Shown here in pieces: positions 43,440 to 52,446 of a stretch of DNA of 64,000 bases. A program made the position numbers and the translations under genes. The number at the start of each line of letters is the position of its first letter. Position 1 is the stretch's first letter. The DNA comes from Syntrophaceae bacterium UBA2251 (GTDB lineage Bacteria; Desulfobacterota; Syntrophia; Syntrophales; UBA2251): assembly GCA_002347815.1 (NCBI GenBank), contig DDXV01000042.1, forward strand, positions 7,710-71,709, given 5' to 3'. The notes under the pieces were generated by a model. That model searched no databases. It was given only the letters and a program-made list of their open reading frames with translations, and was not told where the DNA came from.

Positions 43440-44240
43440 TCACCCGCATCCGGGCCCGCCACGGAGCCGGGCGACGAGAAGACCGGTCCGGGTGCGGCGC
43501 CGGTGCAGATAGCGATAGACCGTTTCCGGGGAGACGACGACCCGGCCGGCCGCCTCGGAGGCGTGCAGCAGGTGGATCCGACCGCGGCGCCGCACGGCGA
43601 ACCCGACATGGAGAACGTCGATCCCGTCCTGCTCCGCCGTCACGGCCAGGATGTCGCCATCACGAATCCGCGCCTCCTGTGAACGGAAGCGCCCGCGGGG
43701 CAGATAAACCTTGGGCATCCCCGTCAAGGCCTCCTCCACGGCGCGCACCCGCCGGGAGCATTCCGCATCGGCGAGCGGCGGGTAGCGGTCGCGGTGGGCC
43801 GTCATGAAATCCACCCGCTTTTCCCAGGGCGTCCCCCCCAGCCGCGCGGTCATGTCCTCGAGGATGCCCCTGGCCGCGTTGTCCCGCAGCCAGTCGGAAA
43901 AATAATGCAGCCGGGAGGCGTAGCCGTCCAGGCGCCCCCCCCGGTAACGGATGTCTTCGACGGCGCGCGCCAGTTCCTCCCGATCCGCCCGGCCGGCCGC
44001 CGGAAGCCGGGCCAGGGCCACCACCGTCTCGACAAAGGTGACGCAGTCGAAGGCGTCCAGATTGACGACCAGACGCTCCGGGCCGGTCCGGTCCAGCGGA
44101 TGGGCGAGGTAGGTCCTGCCCAGAAATCCCTCGGCGATGGCCGTCAGCGCGACGGAGACATCTTCCCCCGTCCCGGCTGCGCCGGTCGCGGCGGTCCGCT
44201 GTCGCGGCAAGATGACGTTCCGGGTGTCCGGCCTCCGCAT
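43440..44240 (-). CDS. DUF1460 protein (N-acetylmuramoyl-L-alanine amidase-like, NlpC/P60 fold)
   Basis: A 266-residue protein of the DUF1460 family, an NlpC/P60-like cysteine hydrolase group acting on peptidoglycan stem peptides. The catalytic Cys is in LDAFDCVTFVETVVAL and the partner His in IDVLHVGFAV; DGDILAV is also typical. ATG 44240 is chosen because GGAGGTGGGG precedes it; the ATG at 44270 has no ribosome site. No clear signal peptide is seen with either start. It is 122 bases upstream of the WD40-caspase gene on the same strand and could be co-transcribed with it. Confidence 0.8.
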   Translation of the reverse strand: MRRPDTRNVILPRQRTAATGAAGTGEDVSVALTAIAEGFLGRTYLAHPLDRTGPERLVVNLDAFDCVTFVETVVALARLPAAGRADREELARAVEDIRYRGGRLDGYASRLHYFSDWLRDNAARGILEDMTARLGGTPWEKRVDFMTAHRDRYPPLADAECSRRVRAVEEALTGMPKVYLPRGRFRSQEARIRDGDILAVTAEQDGIDVLHVGFAVRRRGRIHLLHASEAAGRVVVSPETVYRYLHRRRTRTGLLVARLRGGPGCG

Positions 44241-44401
44241 TCCCCACCTCCGGGGTCTTGCATACCACATCCGTCCGCCCGGGGCAAAAACTAAGCCGCG
44301 CCACCCCGTGATCTTTTTACTTTACAAAAGGGAAAACATCAGGTATGAGGCTGCCACCGAAAAAGACCTTTGATGCGTTTTCCGCCACGGAGAGGTGTGT
44401 G

Positions 44402-44773
44402 ATGGCTCCCATGAAGCCAGAAAAATTGGAGTTTTTCAGATACATGCTCAAGCAGAAGATCAACGAGCTGCTGGAAGACGCCGAGAAAACGGTTTCCGAG
44501 ATGACCAACGGGAAGGAGAATTACCCCGATCCCAACGACCGCGCCTCCCTGGAATCCGACCGGAATTTCGAACTCAGGATCCGGGACCGGGAGCGAAAAC
44601 TGATCGCCAAGATGAAGGAAGCGATCAAACGGCTCGATGACGGCACCTTCGGCAACTGCGAGGTCTGCGGCGGACCCATCTCGGAAAAGAGGCTGGTGGC
44701 GAGACCGGTCACCACCCTGTGCATCGACTGCAAGACGAAGCAGGAAAAACTCGAAAAACTCAAGGGGGAGTAG
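44402..44773 (+). CDS. DksA/TraR-family zinc-finger transcription factor
   Basis: DksA-like proteins bind the RNA polymerase secondary channel and tune stringent-response promoters with ppGpp. The 123-residue product has a coiled coil with the acidic tip region DPNDRASLESDRN and a four-Cys zinc finger (NCEVCGG and LCIDCK). The start is ATG 44402 with GGAGAGG. An upstream ATG at 44345 has a weaker site and would add 19 atypical residues. It is divergent from the DUF1460 gene. Confidence 0.9.
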   Translation: MAPMKPEKLEFFRYMLKQKINELLEDAEKTVSEMTNGKENYPDPNDRASLESDRNFELRIRDRERKLIAKMKEAIKRLDDGTFGNCEVCGGPISEKRLVARPVTTLCIDCKTKQEKLEKLKGE

Positions 44774-44894
44774 CCCCTTCTGTTCTCCGGACGTCGGGGA
44801 AAACGGGGGTCGATGCGGCCCGCGCCGCGAAGGCCCCGACCGGACGTCCTCCCCGCTCATCCCGGTGGTCCTTCTTTGAGCCCCACCCGGCGCC

Positions 44895-47150
44895 ATGCGC
44901 GCGAACCGGATACGCCCCATGTTCATTCAGGTGGCCATCGACATCCCCTCCGAGCGAACCTTTACCTACGCGGTTCCCCCCTTCCTGGCGGCCGAGGTCG
45001 CTTTGGGAAAGCGCGTCCGTGTCCCCTTCGGCCGTCGCCGGCAGGTCGGCGTCATCCTCGCCGTCGAAGACGTCGCCCCGGATGCCGGCGGAAAGGAAAT
45101 CCGGGAGATCCTCGACGTCGTCGACCCGGAGCCCCTGTTCGGTCCGGAAGAACTCCGCTTTTACCGCTGGGCGGCCTCCTATTATCTCTACCCCTTGGGG
45201 AAGGCCCTGGCCGACGTCCTGCCCGGAACGGAATACCGATCCGGCGGCCAGCGCATCCGCCTCACGGAAGACGCCGCGGACCGGATCGCCTCCCCCCTCT
45301 CTCCGTCGGCGGACATCCTCTGCGCCGTCCTGGCCGAGCGCCGGAACGGTCTCACCCTGAACCGCCTGCGGAAAGTCACCGGCATTGAAGACATCCGAAA
45401 GGAAATCCGGGAGTTGCAGGATGCAGGCCTCGTGCGCGTCACGGAGGCCGAACGCCGGCTTGCCCCCCGCCGGGGCGGCGAAGCGCCCGGGGAAACCGTC
45501 CGGACAACCGAGGCGGTTCCCATCCTCAACCCCGATCAGCGGAACGCCGTTGAAACGATCCGGGAGAGCCTGAACCGGGGAGGGTTTGCGCCGTTTTTGC
45601 TCCACGGGGTCACGGGGAGCGGCAAGACGGAGGTTTACCTGCGGGCCATCGCGGACGTCCTGGAGCGCGGCGGCGGCGCGCTGCTCCTGGTGCCGGAAAT
45701 CGCCCTGACCGGCCAGCTCCTGGACCGTCTCCAGGCACGGTTTCCCCGGCAAGCCGTCGCGGTCCTCCACAGCGGCGTCTCCCGCACCGTTCGGTACGAC
45801 CAGTGGCGGCAGATCCGGCAGGGCCGCCTCCGTCTGATCATCGGCGCCCGTTCCGCCCTCTTCGCCCCGGTCCGGGATCTGAAGCTGGTCGTCGTGGACG
45901 AGGAACACGACCTGTCCTACAAACAGGACGACCGGATGCATTACCAGGCCCGCGACCTCGCCGTCATACGGGCCAAGCTGGCCGGAGCGGCGGTGATCCT
46001 GGGTTCGGCGACCCCCGAACTTCAATCCTACTTCAACATCGCCGCGCGGAAATACCGCCTCCTGACCCTGCCCGACCGCGTTCTGTCCAAGCCCCTGCCC
46101 CAGGTGGAGGTGATCGACATGCGGGGCCGGCGGGAAGCGGCCGGCCAGCCGGCCGTCCTCTCGGCGCCCCTGCAGGCGGCGCTCCGGGAGACGCTTAGCC
46201 TCGGCCGCCAGTCCATCCTGTTTCTCAACCGGCGGGGCTCGCATGCGTTCATGGTCTGCCTGGACTGCGGCCAGGCCTTCCGGTGCCTCAATTGCGCCGT
46301 CTCGCTCACCTACTACGGTGGGGACGCCCTCCTGAAATGTCATTACTGCGGCTTCCGCCACCCCGTCCCGCCGGCCTGCCCGGCCTGCGGAAGTTCCCGC
46401 CTCGGCGGTTTCGGCGTGGGGACGGAGAAAGTGGAGGAGGAGGTCCGGGCCACGTTCCCCGAGGCGCGCATCGCCCGTCTGGACAGCGACACCACGACGC
46501 GCCGGGGCGCCCACATCGAGATCCTCCAGCGGCTTGCCCGGCAGGAGATCGACATCCTGATCGGTACGCAGATGGTGGCCAAGGGGCACGACTTCCCGGG
46601 CGTGACCCTGGTCGGCGTCATCTCGGCCGACACCTCCATGAATCTCCCCGATTTCCGGGCGGCGGAGCGGACGTTTCAGATCCTCACCCAGGTGGCGGGC
46701 CGGGGCGGCCGGGGGGAGACGCCGGGCCGGGTCCTCATCCAGACCTTCAACCCGGGGCACTACGCCCTGCTCAAAGCCCGGCATCACGACTATACGGGAT
46801 TCTACCGGGAGGAGATCGCCTCCCGGGAGGCCCTGTCCTACCCGCCGTTCAGCCGCCTCGTCAGCCTCCACCTCTCCTGCCGCTCCCGGGAAAAGGGCCG
46901 GGGGGCATCGGAAACACTGGGCCGTCTCGCCCGGGAACTGGCCGCGTCAGGACGGTCGGCGCAGGGGGTCGAGGTCATCGGTCCGGCGGAGGCCCCCGTG
47001 GCGAAGATCAAGGGTCGGTACCGCTGGCAATTGCTTTTGAAGGGCAAACATGTTACAAGCCTGCACGCCCTGGCCCGGAGCCTGTTCGAACACGCCGCGC
47101 ACACGGGTCTGGACGTCCGGATCGACGTCGACCCGGTGCATTTTCTGTAG
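44895..47150 (+). CDS. priA: Primosomal replication protein N' (PriA helicase)
   Basis: PriA restarts stalled replication forks. The 751-residue protein has the N-terminal DNA-binding domain (FTYAVPPFLAAEVALGKRVRVPFG). Walker A is HGVTGSGKTEVYLRA, the DEEH box is VVVDEEHD, and the Cys-rich zinc region runs CLDCGQAFRCLNCAV to CHYCGFRHPVPPACPACGS. The helicase end reads IGTQMVAKGHDFPGVTLV. The start at 44895 or 44919 (MFIQVAID) cannot be decided; neither has a good ribosome site. fmt follows after 29 bases. Confidence 0.93.
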   Translation: MRANRIRPMFIQVAIDIPSERTFTYAVPPFLAAEVALGKRVRVPFGRRRQVGVILAVEDVAPDAGGKEIREILDVVDPEPLFGPEELRFYRWAASYYLYPLGKALADVLPGTEYRSGGQRIRLTEDAADRIASPLSPSADILCAVLAERRNGLTLNRLRKVTGIEDIRKEIRELQDAGLVRVTEAERRLAPRRGGEAPGETVRTTEAVPILNPDQRNAVETIRESLNRGGFAPFLLHGVTGSGKTEVYLRAIADVLERGGGALLLVPEIALTGQLLDRLQARFPRQAVAVLHSGVSRTVRYDQWRQIRQGRLRLIIGARSALFAPVRDLKLVVVDEEHDLSYKQDDRMHYQARDLAVIRAKLAGAAVILGSATPELQSYFNIAARKYRLLTLPDRVLSKPLPQVEVIDMRGRREAAGQPAVLSAPLQAALRETLSLGRQSILFLNRRGSHAFMVCLDCGQAFRCLNCAVSLTYYGGDALLKCHYCGFRHPVPPACPACGSSRLGGFGVGTEKVEEEVRATFPEARIARLDSDTTTRRGAHIEILQRLARQEIDILIGTQMVAKGHDFPGVTLVGVISADTSMNLPDFRAAERTFQILTQVAGRGGRGETPGRVLIQTFNPGHYALLKARHHDYTGFYREEIASREALSYPPFSRLVSLHLSCRSREKGRGASETLGRLARELAASGRSAQGVEVIGPAEAPVAKIKGRYRWQLLLKGKHVTSLHALARSLFEHAAHTGLDVRIDVDPVHFL

Positions 47151-47179
47151 GCCCGCGGGCCGGGAACCGCAGGAGGCGC

Positions 47180-48115
47180 ATGCAGACGTCATTGATGTTC
47201 ATGGGAACGCCGGAGTTCGCCCTGCCGTCCCTGGAGCGCCTCGCTGCGGACGGCTGGCCGATCGCCGCCGTCGTCACCCAGCCTGACCGGCCCCGGGGCC
47301 GGGGACAGTCCCGGGTCGCGCCCCCGGTGAAGGACGCCGCCCTCCGCCTGGGACTGCCCGTCCTCCAGCCCGAGCGGGTGCGGGACCCGGCGTTTCTCGA
47401 CACCTGCCGCGCCCTGGCGCCCGACGTGATCGTCGTGGCCGCGTTCGGCCAGATCCTCCCGGCGGCCCTTCTCGAGATCCCCCGTTTCGGCTGCATCAAC
47501 GTCCACCCCTCCCTCCTGCCGAAGTATCGGGGCGCCGCCCCGATGAACTGGACCCTGATCCGGGGGGAGTCCGTCACCGGCGTCACGATCATGCGGATGA
47601 ACGAGGCGATGGATGCGGGCGACATCCTGATCCAGGAAGAAACCCCGATCGACCCCCGGGAGGATTACGGCGCGCTCCACGACCGTCTGGCGATCCTCGG
47701 GGCCGGACTCCTGGCGCGCGCCCTGGACGGAATCGTGAGCGGAACCCTCGCGGGAACCCCCCAGAACCCTTCCGGGGCGACATTTGCACCCAAAATCGGC
47801 CGGGAAGACGGCCTGATCCGCTGGGACGCGCCGGCGGACGCCGTCGTCAACCTGATCCGGGGGCTTTCCCCGACACCCGGCGCCTGGACCCGCTGCGACG
47901 GGAAGATTCTGAAGGTGTTCCGGGCCGAGGCGTCGCCGGGCCCCGTTGCCGACACGCCGGGAACGGTCGGGGAAGCGACGCCCCGGGGCCTGCCCGTGAC
48001 CGTCCGGGGAGGCCGGGTCTGCCTGACGGAGGTCCAGATGGAAAACAAGAAACGCCTGCCGATCAGGGATTTCCTGCGGGGGCAGAGGCTCGCGTCCGGC
48101 AGCCGCCTGGGATAG
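47180..48115 (+). CDS. fmt: Methionyl-tRNA formyltransferase
   Basis: Formylates initiator Met-tRNA using 10-formyl-tetrahydrofolate. Signatures are LMFMGTPEFALPSL, the folate-site motif NVHPSLLPKYRGAAPMNW and MDAGDILIQEETPI. The C-terminal OB-like domain ends with VQMENKKRLPIRDFLRGQRL. ATG 47180 has AGGAGG five bases upstream. At 311 residues it is full length. Confidence 0.95.
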   Translation: MQTSLMFMGTPEFALPSLERLAADGWPIAAVVTQPDRPRGRGQSRVAPPVKDAALRLGLPVLQPERVRDPAFLDTCRALAPDVIVVAAFGQILPAALLEIPRFGCINVHPSLLPKYRGAAPMNWTLIRGESVTGVTIMRMNEAMDAGDILIQEETPIDPREDYGALHDRLAILGAGLLARALDGIVSGTLAGTPQNPSGATFAPKIGREDGLIRWDAPADAVVNLIRGLSPTPGAWTRCDGKILKVFRAEASPGPVADTPGTVGEATPRGLPVTVRGGRVCLTEVQMENKKRLPIRDFLRGQRLASGSRLG

Positions 48116-48164
48116 ACGCGTCCTGCGGACCCCCGCGCACCCTCCACGAGAAAGGAGACCGTCC

Positions 48165-48950
48165 ATGAAGAAAAAACGTTTTGTCGACCTGAGCATCGCG
48201 CTAGAAACGGGACTCCCCAGCGATCCGCCCATGATGATCCCCCGTGTGGACTACATCGATCACGCGATGGGGACCGCCTCCATGCTGGACTTCTTCCCCG
48301 GCCTCAAGGCCGACCAGCTGCCGGGCGGGGTGGGCTGGGCCGTGGAATTCCTGACGCTTTCCACCCACAGCGGCACCCACCTCGACGCCCCCTACCACTA
48401 TCACCCGCGGATGGACCGGGGCCGGCCCGCCGCCACGATTGACGAGATTCCGCTGGCGTGGTGCCTGAGCGACGGCGTCCTGCTCGATTTCCGCCACAAG
48501 GCCGACGGGGAGCGCATCACCGTGGCGGACGTCAGGAAGGAACTGGACAGGATCCGGTACGAGATCAAGCCGCTCGACATCGTTCTCGTCCAGACCGGCG
48601 CCGACCAGGCCTGGGGAAAGCCGGAATACCTGGTCAAGGGGGCCGGGATGGACCGGGAAAGCACCCTCTTCCTCACGGAGCAGGGCGTCCGCGTCGTCGG
48701 CATCGACGCCTGGAGCTGGGACCGCCCCCTGCCCTTTCTCGCCGCCGAATTCAAGGAGAAGGGCGACCCCCGGGTGATCTGGGAGGCCCACTTCGCCGGA
48801 ATCGAGACCGGGTACTGCCACATGGAAAAGCTGGCCAACCTCTCCGCCATCGGCCGGCCGCACGGCTTCACCGTCTCCTGCTTCCCCATCAAGATCAAGC
48901 GGGCCTCCGCCGGCTGGACGCGGCCCGTCGCGATCGTGGAGGAGGACTGA
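48165..48950 (+). CDS. Cyclase family protein (kynurenine-formamidase-like metal hydrolase)
   Basis: A 261-residue member of the cyclase family (bacterial KynB and related hydrolases). The metal motif HSGTHLDAPYHY is complete. Other family features are DLSIALETGLPSDPP at the start and VGIDAWSWDRP in the second half. Members hydrolyse formylkynurenine, isatin and other amides or cyclic compounds, so the substrate is open. GAAAGGAGA precedes ATG 48165. It lies between translation-related genes without an obvious pathway partner. Confidence 0.85.
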   Translation: MKKKRFVDLSIALETGLPSDPPMMIPRVDYIDHAMGTASMLDFFPGLKADQLPGGVGWAVEFLTLSTHSGTHLDAPYHYHPRMDRGRPAATIDEIPLAWCLSDGVLLDFRHKADGERITVADVRKELDRIRYEIKPLDIVLVQTGADQAWGKPEYLVKGAGMDRESTLFLTEQGVRVVGIDAWSWDRPLPFLAAEFKEKGDPRVIWEAHFAGIETGYCHMEKLANLSAIGRPHGFTVSCFPIKIKRASAGWTRPVAIVEED

Positions 48951-48984
48951 GCGACCGGGGCGGACCGCGCCCGAAGACGGGATC

Positions 48985-50331
48985 ATGAGAGAAACCGCCC
49001 GCGGCGTCGCCGTCGATCTCCTCGTGCGCGTGGAGCGAACGGGGGCCTACGCGGAACCCCTCCTGAACGCCGCCCTGTCGGGCCGGCTCCTCGAAGATCC
49101 GCGGGATCGGGGGCTGGCAACCCGGCTCGTCTACGACACGCTCCGCATGCAGGGGCGCCTGGACTGGATCCTCCGCCAGATCTGCCGGGGACGTCTCGCC
49201 GACCTGGAGCCGGTCACCCGCGCGATCCTGCGCACGGCCCTCTATCAGCTGGAATTCGCCGACCGGATCCCCGCGTTCGCCGCGGTGGACGCCGCCGTGG
49301 AACTTGCCAAGGCGCGCGTCCCGGAGCGCGCCGCCCTGGTGAACGCCGTATTGCGGTCCGCCCTCCGGAAGCGGGACGCGATCCGCTGGCCCGACCCGGT
49401 CCGGGATCCGGCCGGGCACATCGCCGCGACCGCTTCCCATCCCCCGTGGCTCGTCCGGCGCTGGCTCGCCGTCTACGGCCCCGGGGAAACGGCGGCCCTC
49501 TGCCGGGCCGACAACGAGACGCCGCCCCGCACCCTGCGCGTCAACCGGCTCCGCATCACCCCCGCGGCCGCTCGGGAGGCCCTGGCCGCAGCGGGCCTCG
49601 CCTGTGAGCCGACGCCCTTTTCCCCGGACGGCCTCGCCGTCGCCGGCGCCGCCGCCTCCCTGAGCGAAACCGCCCCATTCAGGGAAGGCGGGCTCCACAT
49701 CCAGGACGAGGCCTCGCAACTGGTCGCCCCTCTCGTCGACCCGCGCCCGGGGGAAACCCTCCTCGATCTCTGCGCCGGCAGCGGCGGAAAAACTACCCAC
49801 CTGGCCGCCCTGTTGGAAAATTCGGGGGAGATCCTGGCCGTGGACATCCACCCCCGGAAGCTCGCCGATCTCGAAACGCTCGCCCGGCGCCTCGGGGCGA
49901 CGCCCATCCGGACATGGGCCGGCGACGCCGAGGCGGACCTCGGGGAGGCGTTCCACGCCCGCTTCGACCGCGTCCTCGTCGACGCCCCCTGTTCCGGCAC
50001 CGGAACGCTGCGCCGGAACCCCGAGATCAAGTGGCGGCTTCAGCCGCGCGACCTCGGCCCCCTCGTCCGCCGCCAGCGGCGCATCCTGGACGCCGCGGCG
50101 GCCTACCCGCGCCGGGGCGGCCTCCTCGTCTACGCCACCTGCGCCCTCCTGCCCGAGGAGAACGACGGCGTGATCGTGGATTTTCTCGAGCGCCACCCGG
50201 AGTATGCCCCGGATCCGCCCCCGCCCCCCTTTCCGGCGGCGCTGCTCGACGGGGGAGGGTATTTCCGGACGCTTCCGCACCGCGACGGCATGGACGGCTT
50301 CTTCGGCGTCCGCCTCCGGCGACTTGGCTGA
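48985..50331 (+). CDS. rsmB: 16S rRNA (cytosine-5)-methyltransferase RsmB
   Basis: Makes m5C967 in 16S rRNA. The 448-residue protein has an N-terminal NusB-like domain (about 1-145: GVAVDLLVRVERTGAYAEPLLN) and a Rossmann methyltransferase domain (LLDLCAGSGGKTTHLAALLEN). The two catalytic cysteines are in VDAPCSGTGTLRRNPEIKW and VYATCALLPEEND. It commonly follows fmt in bacteria; here one gene intervenes. Confidence 0.93.
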   Translation: MRETARGVAVDLLVRVERTGAYAEPLLNAALSGRLLEDPRDRGLATRLVYDTLRMQGRLDWILRQICRGRLADLEPVTRAILRTALYQLEFADRIPAFAAVDAAVELAKARVPERAALVNAVLRSALRKRDAIRWPDPVRDPAGHIAATASHPPWLVRRWLAVYGPGETAALCRADNETPPRTLRVNRLRITPAAAREALAAAGLACEPTPFSPDGLAVAGAAASLSETAPFREGGLHIQDEASQLVAPLVDPRPGETLLDLCAGSGGKTTHLAALLENSGEILAVDIHPRKLADLETLARRLGATPIRTWAGDAEADLGEAFHARFDRVLVDAPCSGTGTLRRNPEIKWRLQPRDLGPLVRRQRRILDAAAAYPRRGGLLVYATCALLPEENDGVIVDFLERHPEYAPDPPPPPFPAALLDGGGYFRTLPHRDGMDGFFGVRLRRLG

Positions 50332-50353
50332 GCACGGCGCCGGCCGAATCCCG

Positions 50354-50382
50354 TTGACTTCCCGGCGAGAACCTGATAGGGG
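50354..50382 (+). promoter_or_regulatory. Possible promoter of the MBL-fold hydrolase gene
   Basis: TTGACT (50354-50359), 17-bp spacer, TAGGGG. The -35 is good but the -10 weak. Confidence 0.4.
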
Positions 50383-50400
50383 GCGCGTGGGAGGTGAGGC

Positions 50401-51030
50401 ATGTATCTCGAACAAGTGCAGGTCAGCGCCATGGCGGTCTTCGCCTATATCGTGGGCGACCCGGACACGGGTGAGGCGCTCGTGATCGACCCGGCAGCCA
50501 ATGTGGACGGCCTGATCCGGATCGCCCGGAGCCGGAAGCTCACGATCAAGACCATCATCAACACCCACGGGCACGTGGACCACATCTCCGGCAACCTGGA
50601 GATGAAGCAGAAAACCGGCGCCGAAATCGTCATCCACGAAGCGGACGCCCCGATGCTTGTGGACACCCCGCCCATGCTGCTGAGGATGTTCGGCGCGACG
50701 AAGTCCCCCCCGGCGGACCGGACCGTCCGCGAGGGGGATGTCATCTCGGTCGGGCGGGTGGCGCTCGAGGTGCTGCACACCCCGGGGCATTCCCCCGGCG
50801 GCATGTGCCTGTACCGGGACGGACACGTCTTCACCGGCGATACCCTGTTCGTCGAGGCCGTGGGCCGGTCCGACCTTCCGGGCGGCTCCTGGCCGCTCAT
50901 GCTGCGCTCCATCCAGGAAAAGCTCCTCACGCTGCCCGACGAGACCCTCGTTCTGCCGGGCCACAATTACGGAAGCATGCCGACCTCCACGATCGGCCAT
51001 GAGAAGAAATACAACCCCTTCCTCAACTGA
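50401..51030 (+). CDS. Metallo-beta-lactamase-fold hydrolase (glyoxalase II-like)
   Basis: A 209-residue binuclear metal hydrolase. The ligand motifs are NTHGHVDHISG, HTPGHSPGG, TGDTLF and LPGHNYG. The short form without the glyoxalase II C-terminal domain is often called hydroxyacylglutathione hydrolase-like; the natural substrate is probably a thioester but is unproven. GGGAGGTGAGGC precedes ATG 50401. Confidence 0.9.
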   Translation: MYLEQVQVSAMAVFAYIVGDPDTGEALVIDPAANVDGLIRIARSRKLTIKTIINTHGHVDHISGNLEMKQKTGAEIVIHEADAPMLVDTPPMLLRMFGATKSPPADRTVREGDVISVGRVALEVLHTPGHSPGGMCLYRDGHVFTGDTLFVEAVGRSDLPGGSWPLMLRSIQEKLLTLPDETLVLPGHNYGSMPTSTIGHEKKYNPFLN

Positions 51031-51071
51031 CCGGGAGGGGCAACCGGAGCATCAGGAGCGACGAGGACCCC

Positions 51072-51965
51072 ATGAACGAACCGACCGGATTGAACAGAAC
51101 GGACCTGATCGGATTGACGCTCGTCGGCAGGGGCAAGGTGCGGGACATCTACGACCTCGATCCCTGCCTGCTCATCGTCACGACGGACCGGATTTCGGCC
51201 TTCGACGTGATCATGGACGAACCGATCCCGGGGAAGGGGGAGATCCTCGCCCGGATGTCCGCCTTCTGGTTCGGAACGATGGCGGACCTGATCGGGAATC
51301 ACCTGATTTCCACGGATCCCGAAGCGTACCCCGAGCCCTGCCGTCCCTACCGGGACATCCTGAGGGGGCGGAGCATGCTGGTCCGCAAGGCGCGGCCCCT
51401 GCCCGTGGAATGCATCGTCCGGGGCTATCTGAGCGGCTCCGGCTGGAAGGACTACTGCCGGGACCGGACCGTTTCGGGCATCGCGCTGCCCGCGGGCCTC
51501 AAGGAGTCCGCACGGCTCCCGGAGGCGCTGTTCACCCCCTCGACCAAGGCCCCCGAAGGGGATCACGACGCCGCGATCACGCGCCGGGACATGGAGGCCC
51601 TGATCGGACGAGACCTCGCCGAACAGGTCGTCCGGACGAGTCTGGCCGTCTATCGGCGGGCGGGCGGGATCGCCGAGCAGGCCGGCATCATCATTGCCGA
51701 CACGAAGATGGAATTCGGCATCTGCGACGGGGACCTGATCCTGATCGACGAGCTGCTCACCCCGGACTCCTCGCGCTTCTGGCCCCGGTCCGACTACGCC
51801 GAAGGGCGGGCGCAGAAGAGCTTCGACAAGCAGTTCCTCCGCGATTATCTCCTGTCCATCCCCTGGAACCAGACGGCGCCGCCCCCGCCGCTCCCCCGGG
51901 ACATCATCGAGAAAACGAAGGAAAAATACGAAGAGGCCCTGCGCAGGCTCGTCCCGGACCGTTGA
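51072..51965 (+). CDS. purC: SAICAR synthase
   Basis: Catalyses the ATP-dependent joining of CAIR and aspartate in purine synthesis. The 297-residue form (with insertions relative to the 237-residue E. coli enzyme) shows GRGKVRDIYDL, TTDRISAFDVIMDEPIPGKG and PVECIVRGYLSGSGWKDY. It also has FTPSTKA and ADTKMEFGI...LTPDSSRFWP. AGGAGCGACGAGG lies upstream of ATG 51072. It stands apart from other pur genes here. Confidence 0.94.
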   Translation: MNEPTGLNRTDLIGLTLVGRGKVRDIYDLDPCLLIVTTDRISAFDVIMDEPIPGKGEILARMSAFWFGTMADLIGNHLISTDPEAYPEPCRPYRDILRGRSMLVRKARPLPVECIVRGYLSGSGWKDYCRDRTVSGIALPAGLKESARLPEALFTPSTKAPEGDHDAAITRRDMEALIGRDLAEQVVRTSLAVYRRAGGIAEQAGIIIADTKMEFGICDGDLILIDELLTPDSSRFWPRSDYAEGRAQKSFDKQFLRDYLLSIPWNQTAPPPPLPRDIIEKTKEKYEEALRRLVPDR

Positions 51966-51976
51966 CGGCCCCGGGG

Positions 51977-52005
51977 TTGACATTGCCTCCGACGGTGACT
52001 ATGTT
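51977..52005 (+). promoter_or_regulatory. Promoter of the unknown protein-dnaJ unit
   Basis: TTGACA (51977-51982), 17-bp spacer, TATGTT (52000-52005). Transcription would start near 52012, about 40 bases before the GTG at 52054. Confidence 0.8.
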
Positions 52006-52053
52006 AGCCGCATTTGAGCGCCGGGGGATGGCGTGCGTCATGTTAAGGATACC

Positions 52054-52443
52054 GTGAAACGACCAGACATTCCGGATTACCGAAAAAAACAGGCCCTGCT
52101 CTACATTCAAAAAAACGCCTCCGCCGACCTGACCGTCTACGGGAACCGTTTTCTCGCCGCCGGCCGAATGGCCGACGCCCTCGAATTTTTCGAGGCCGCC
52201 GCCGATCGGGAGGGGCTGGAGAAACTCAGGACCTGGGCCGAGAGCGAGGGGGATCTCATGATATACCTGAACTGCGGCAAGGCCCTCCGTGAGGAGCCGA
52301 CGCCCGACGGCTGGGCCCGGATCGGCCGCACGGCCCTGGCGAAGGGCAAGCTCCGGTTCGCGCGGGAAGCCGCCGACCGTAGCGGTGATCCGTCGCTTCT
52401 GGAGGACATCGAACACCGCCTCCGCGAACAGGCCGGGGGTTAA
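52054..52443 (+). CDS. Unknown helical-repeat-like protein upstream of dnaJ (129 aa)
   Basis: I do not recognise a family. The sequence is helical with repeat-like units (KKQALLYIQKNASADLTVYGNRFLAAGRMADALEFFEAA, and a later WARIGRTALAKGKLRFAREAADR), reminiscent of TPR or clathrin-repeat helices. It has no Cys-rich, membrane or signal features. The GTG at 52054 is chosen because AAGGA lies six bases before it; a GTG at 52033 would add seven residues. It ends three bases before dnaJ and shares its promoter, so a role with the Hsp70 system is suggested by position only. Confidence 0.72.
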   Translation: MKRPDIPDYRKKQALLYIQKNASADLTVYGNRFLAAGRMADALEFFEAAADREGLEKLRTWAESEGDLMIYLNCGKALREEPTPDGWARIGRTALAKGKLRFAREAADRSGDPSLLEDIEHRLREQAGG

Positions 52444-52446
52444 GCC

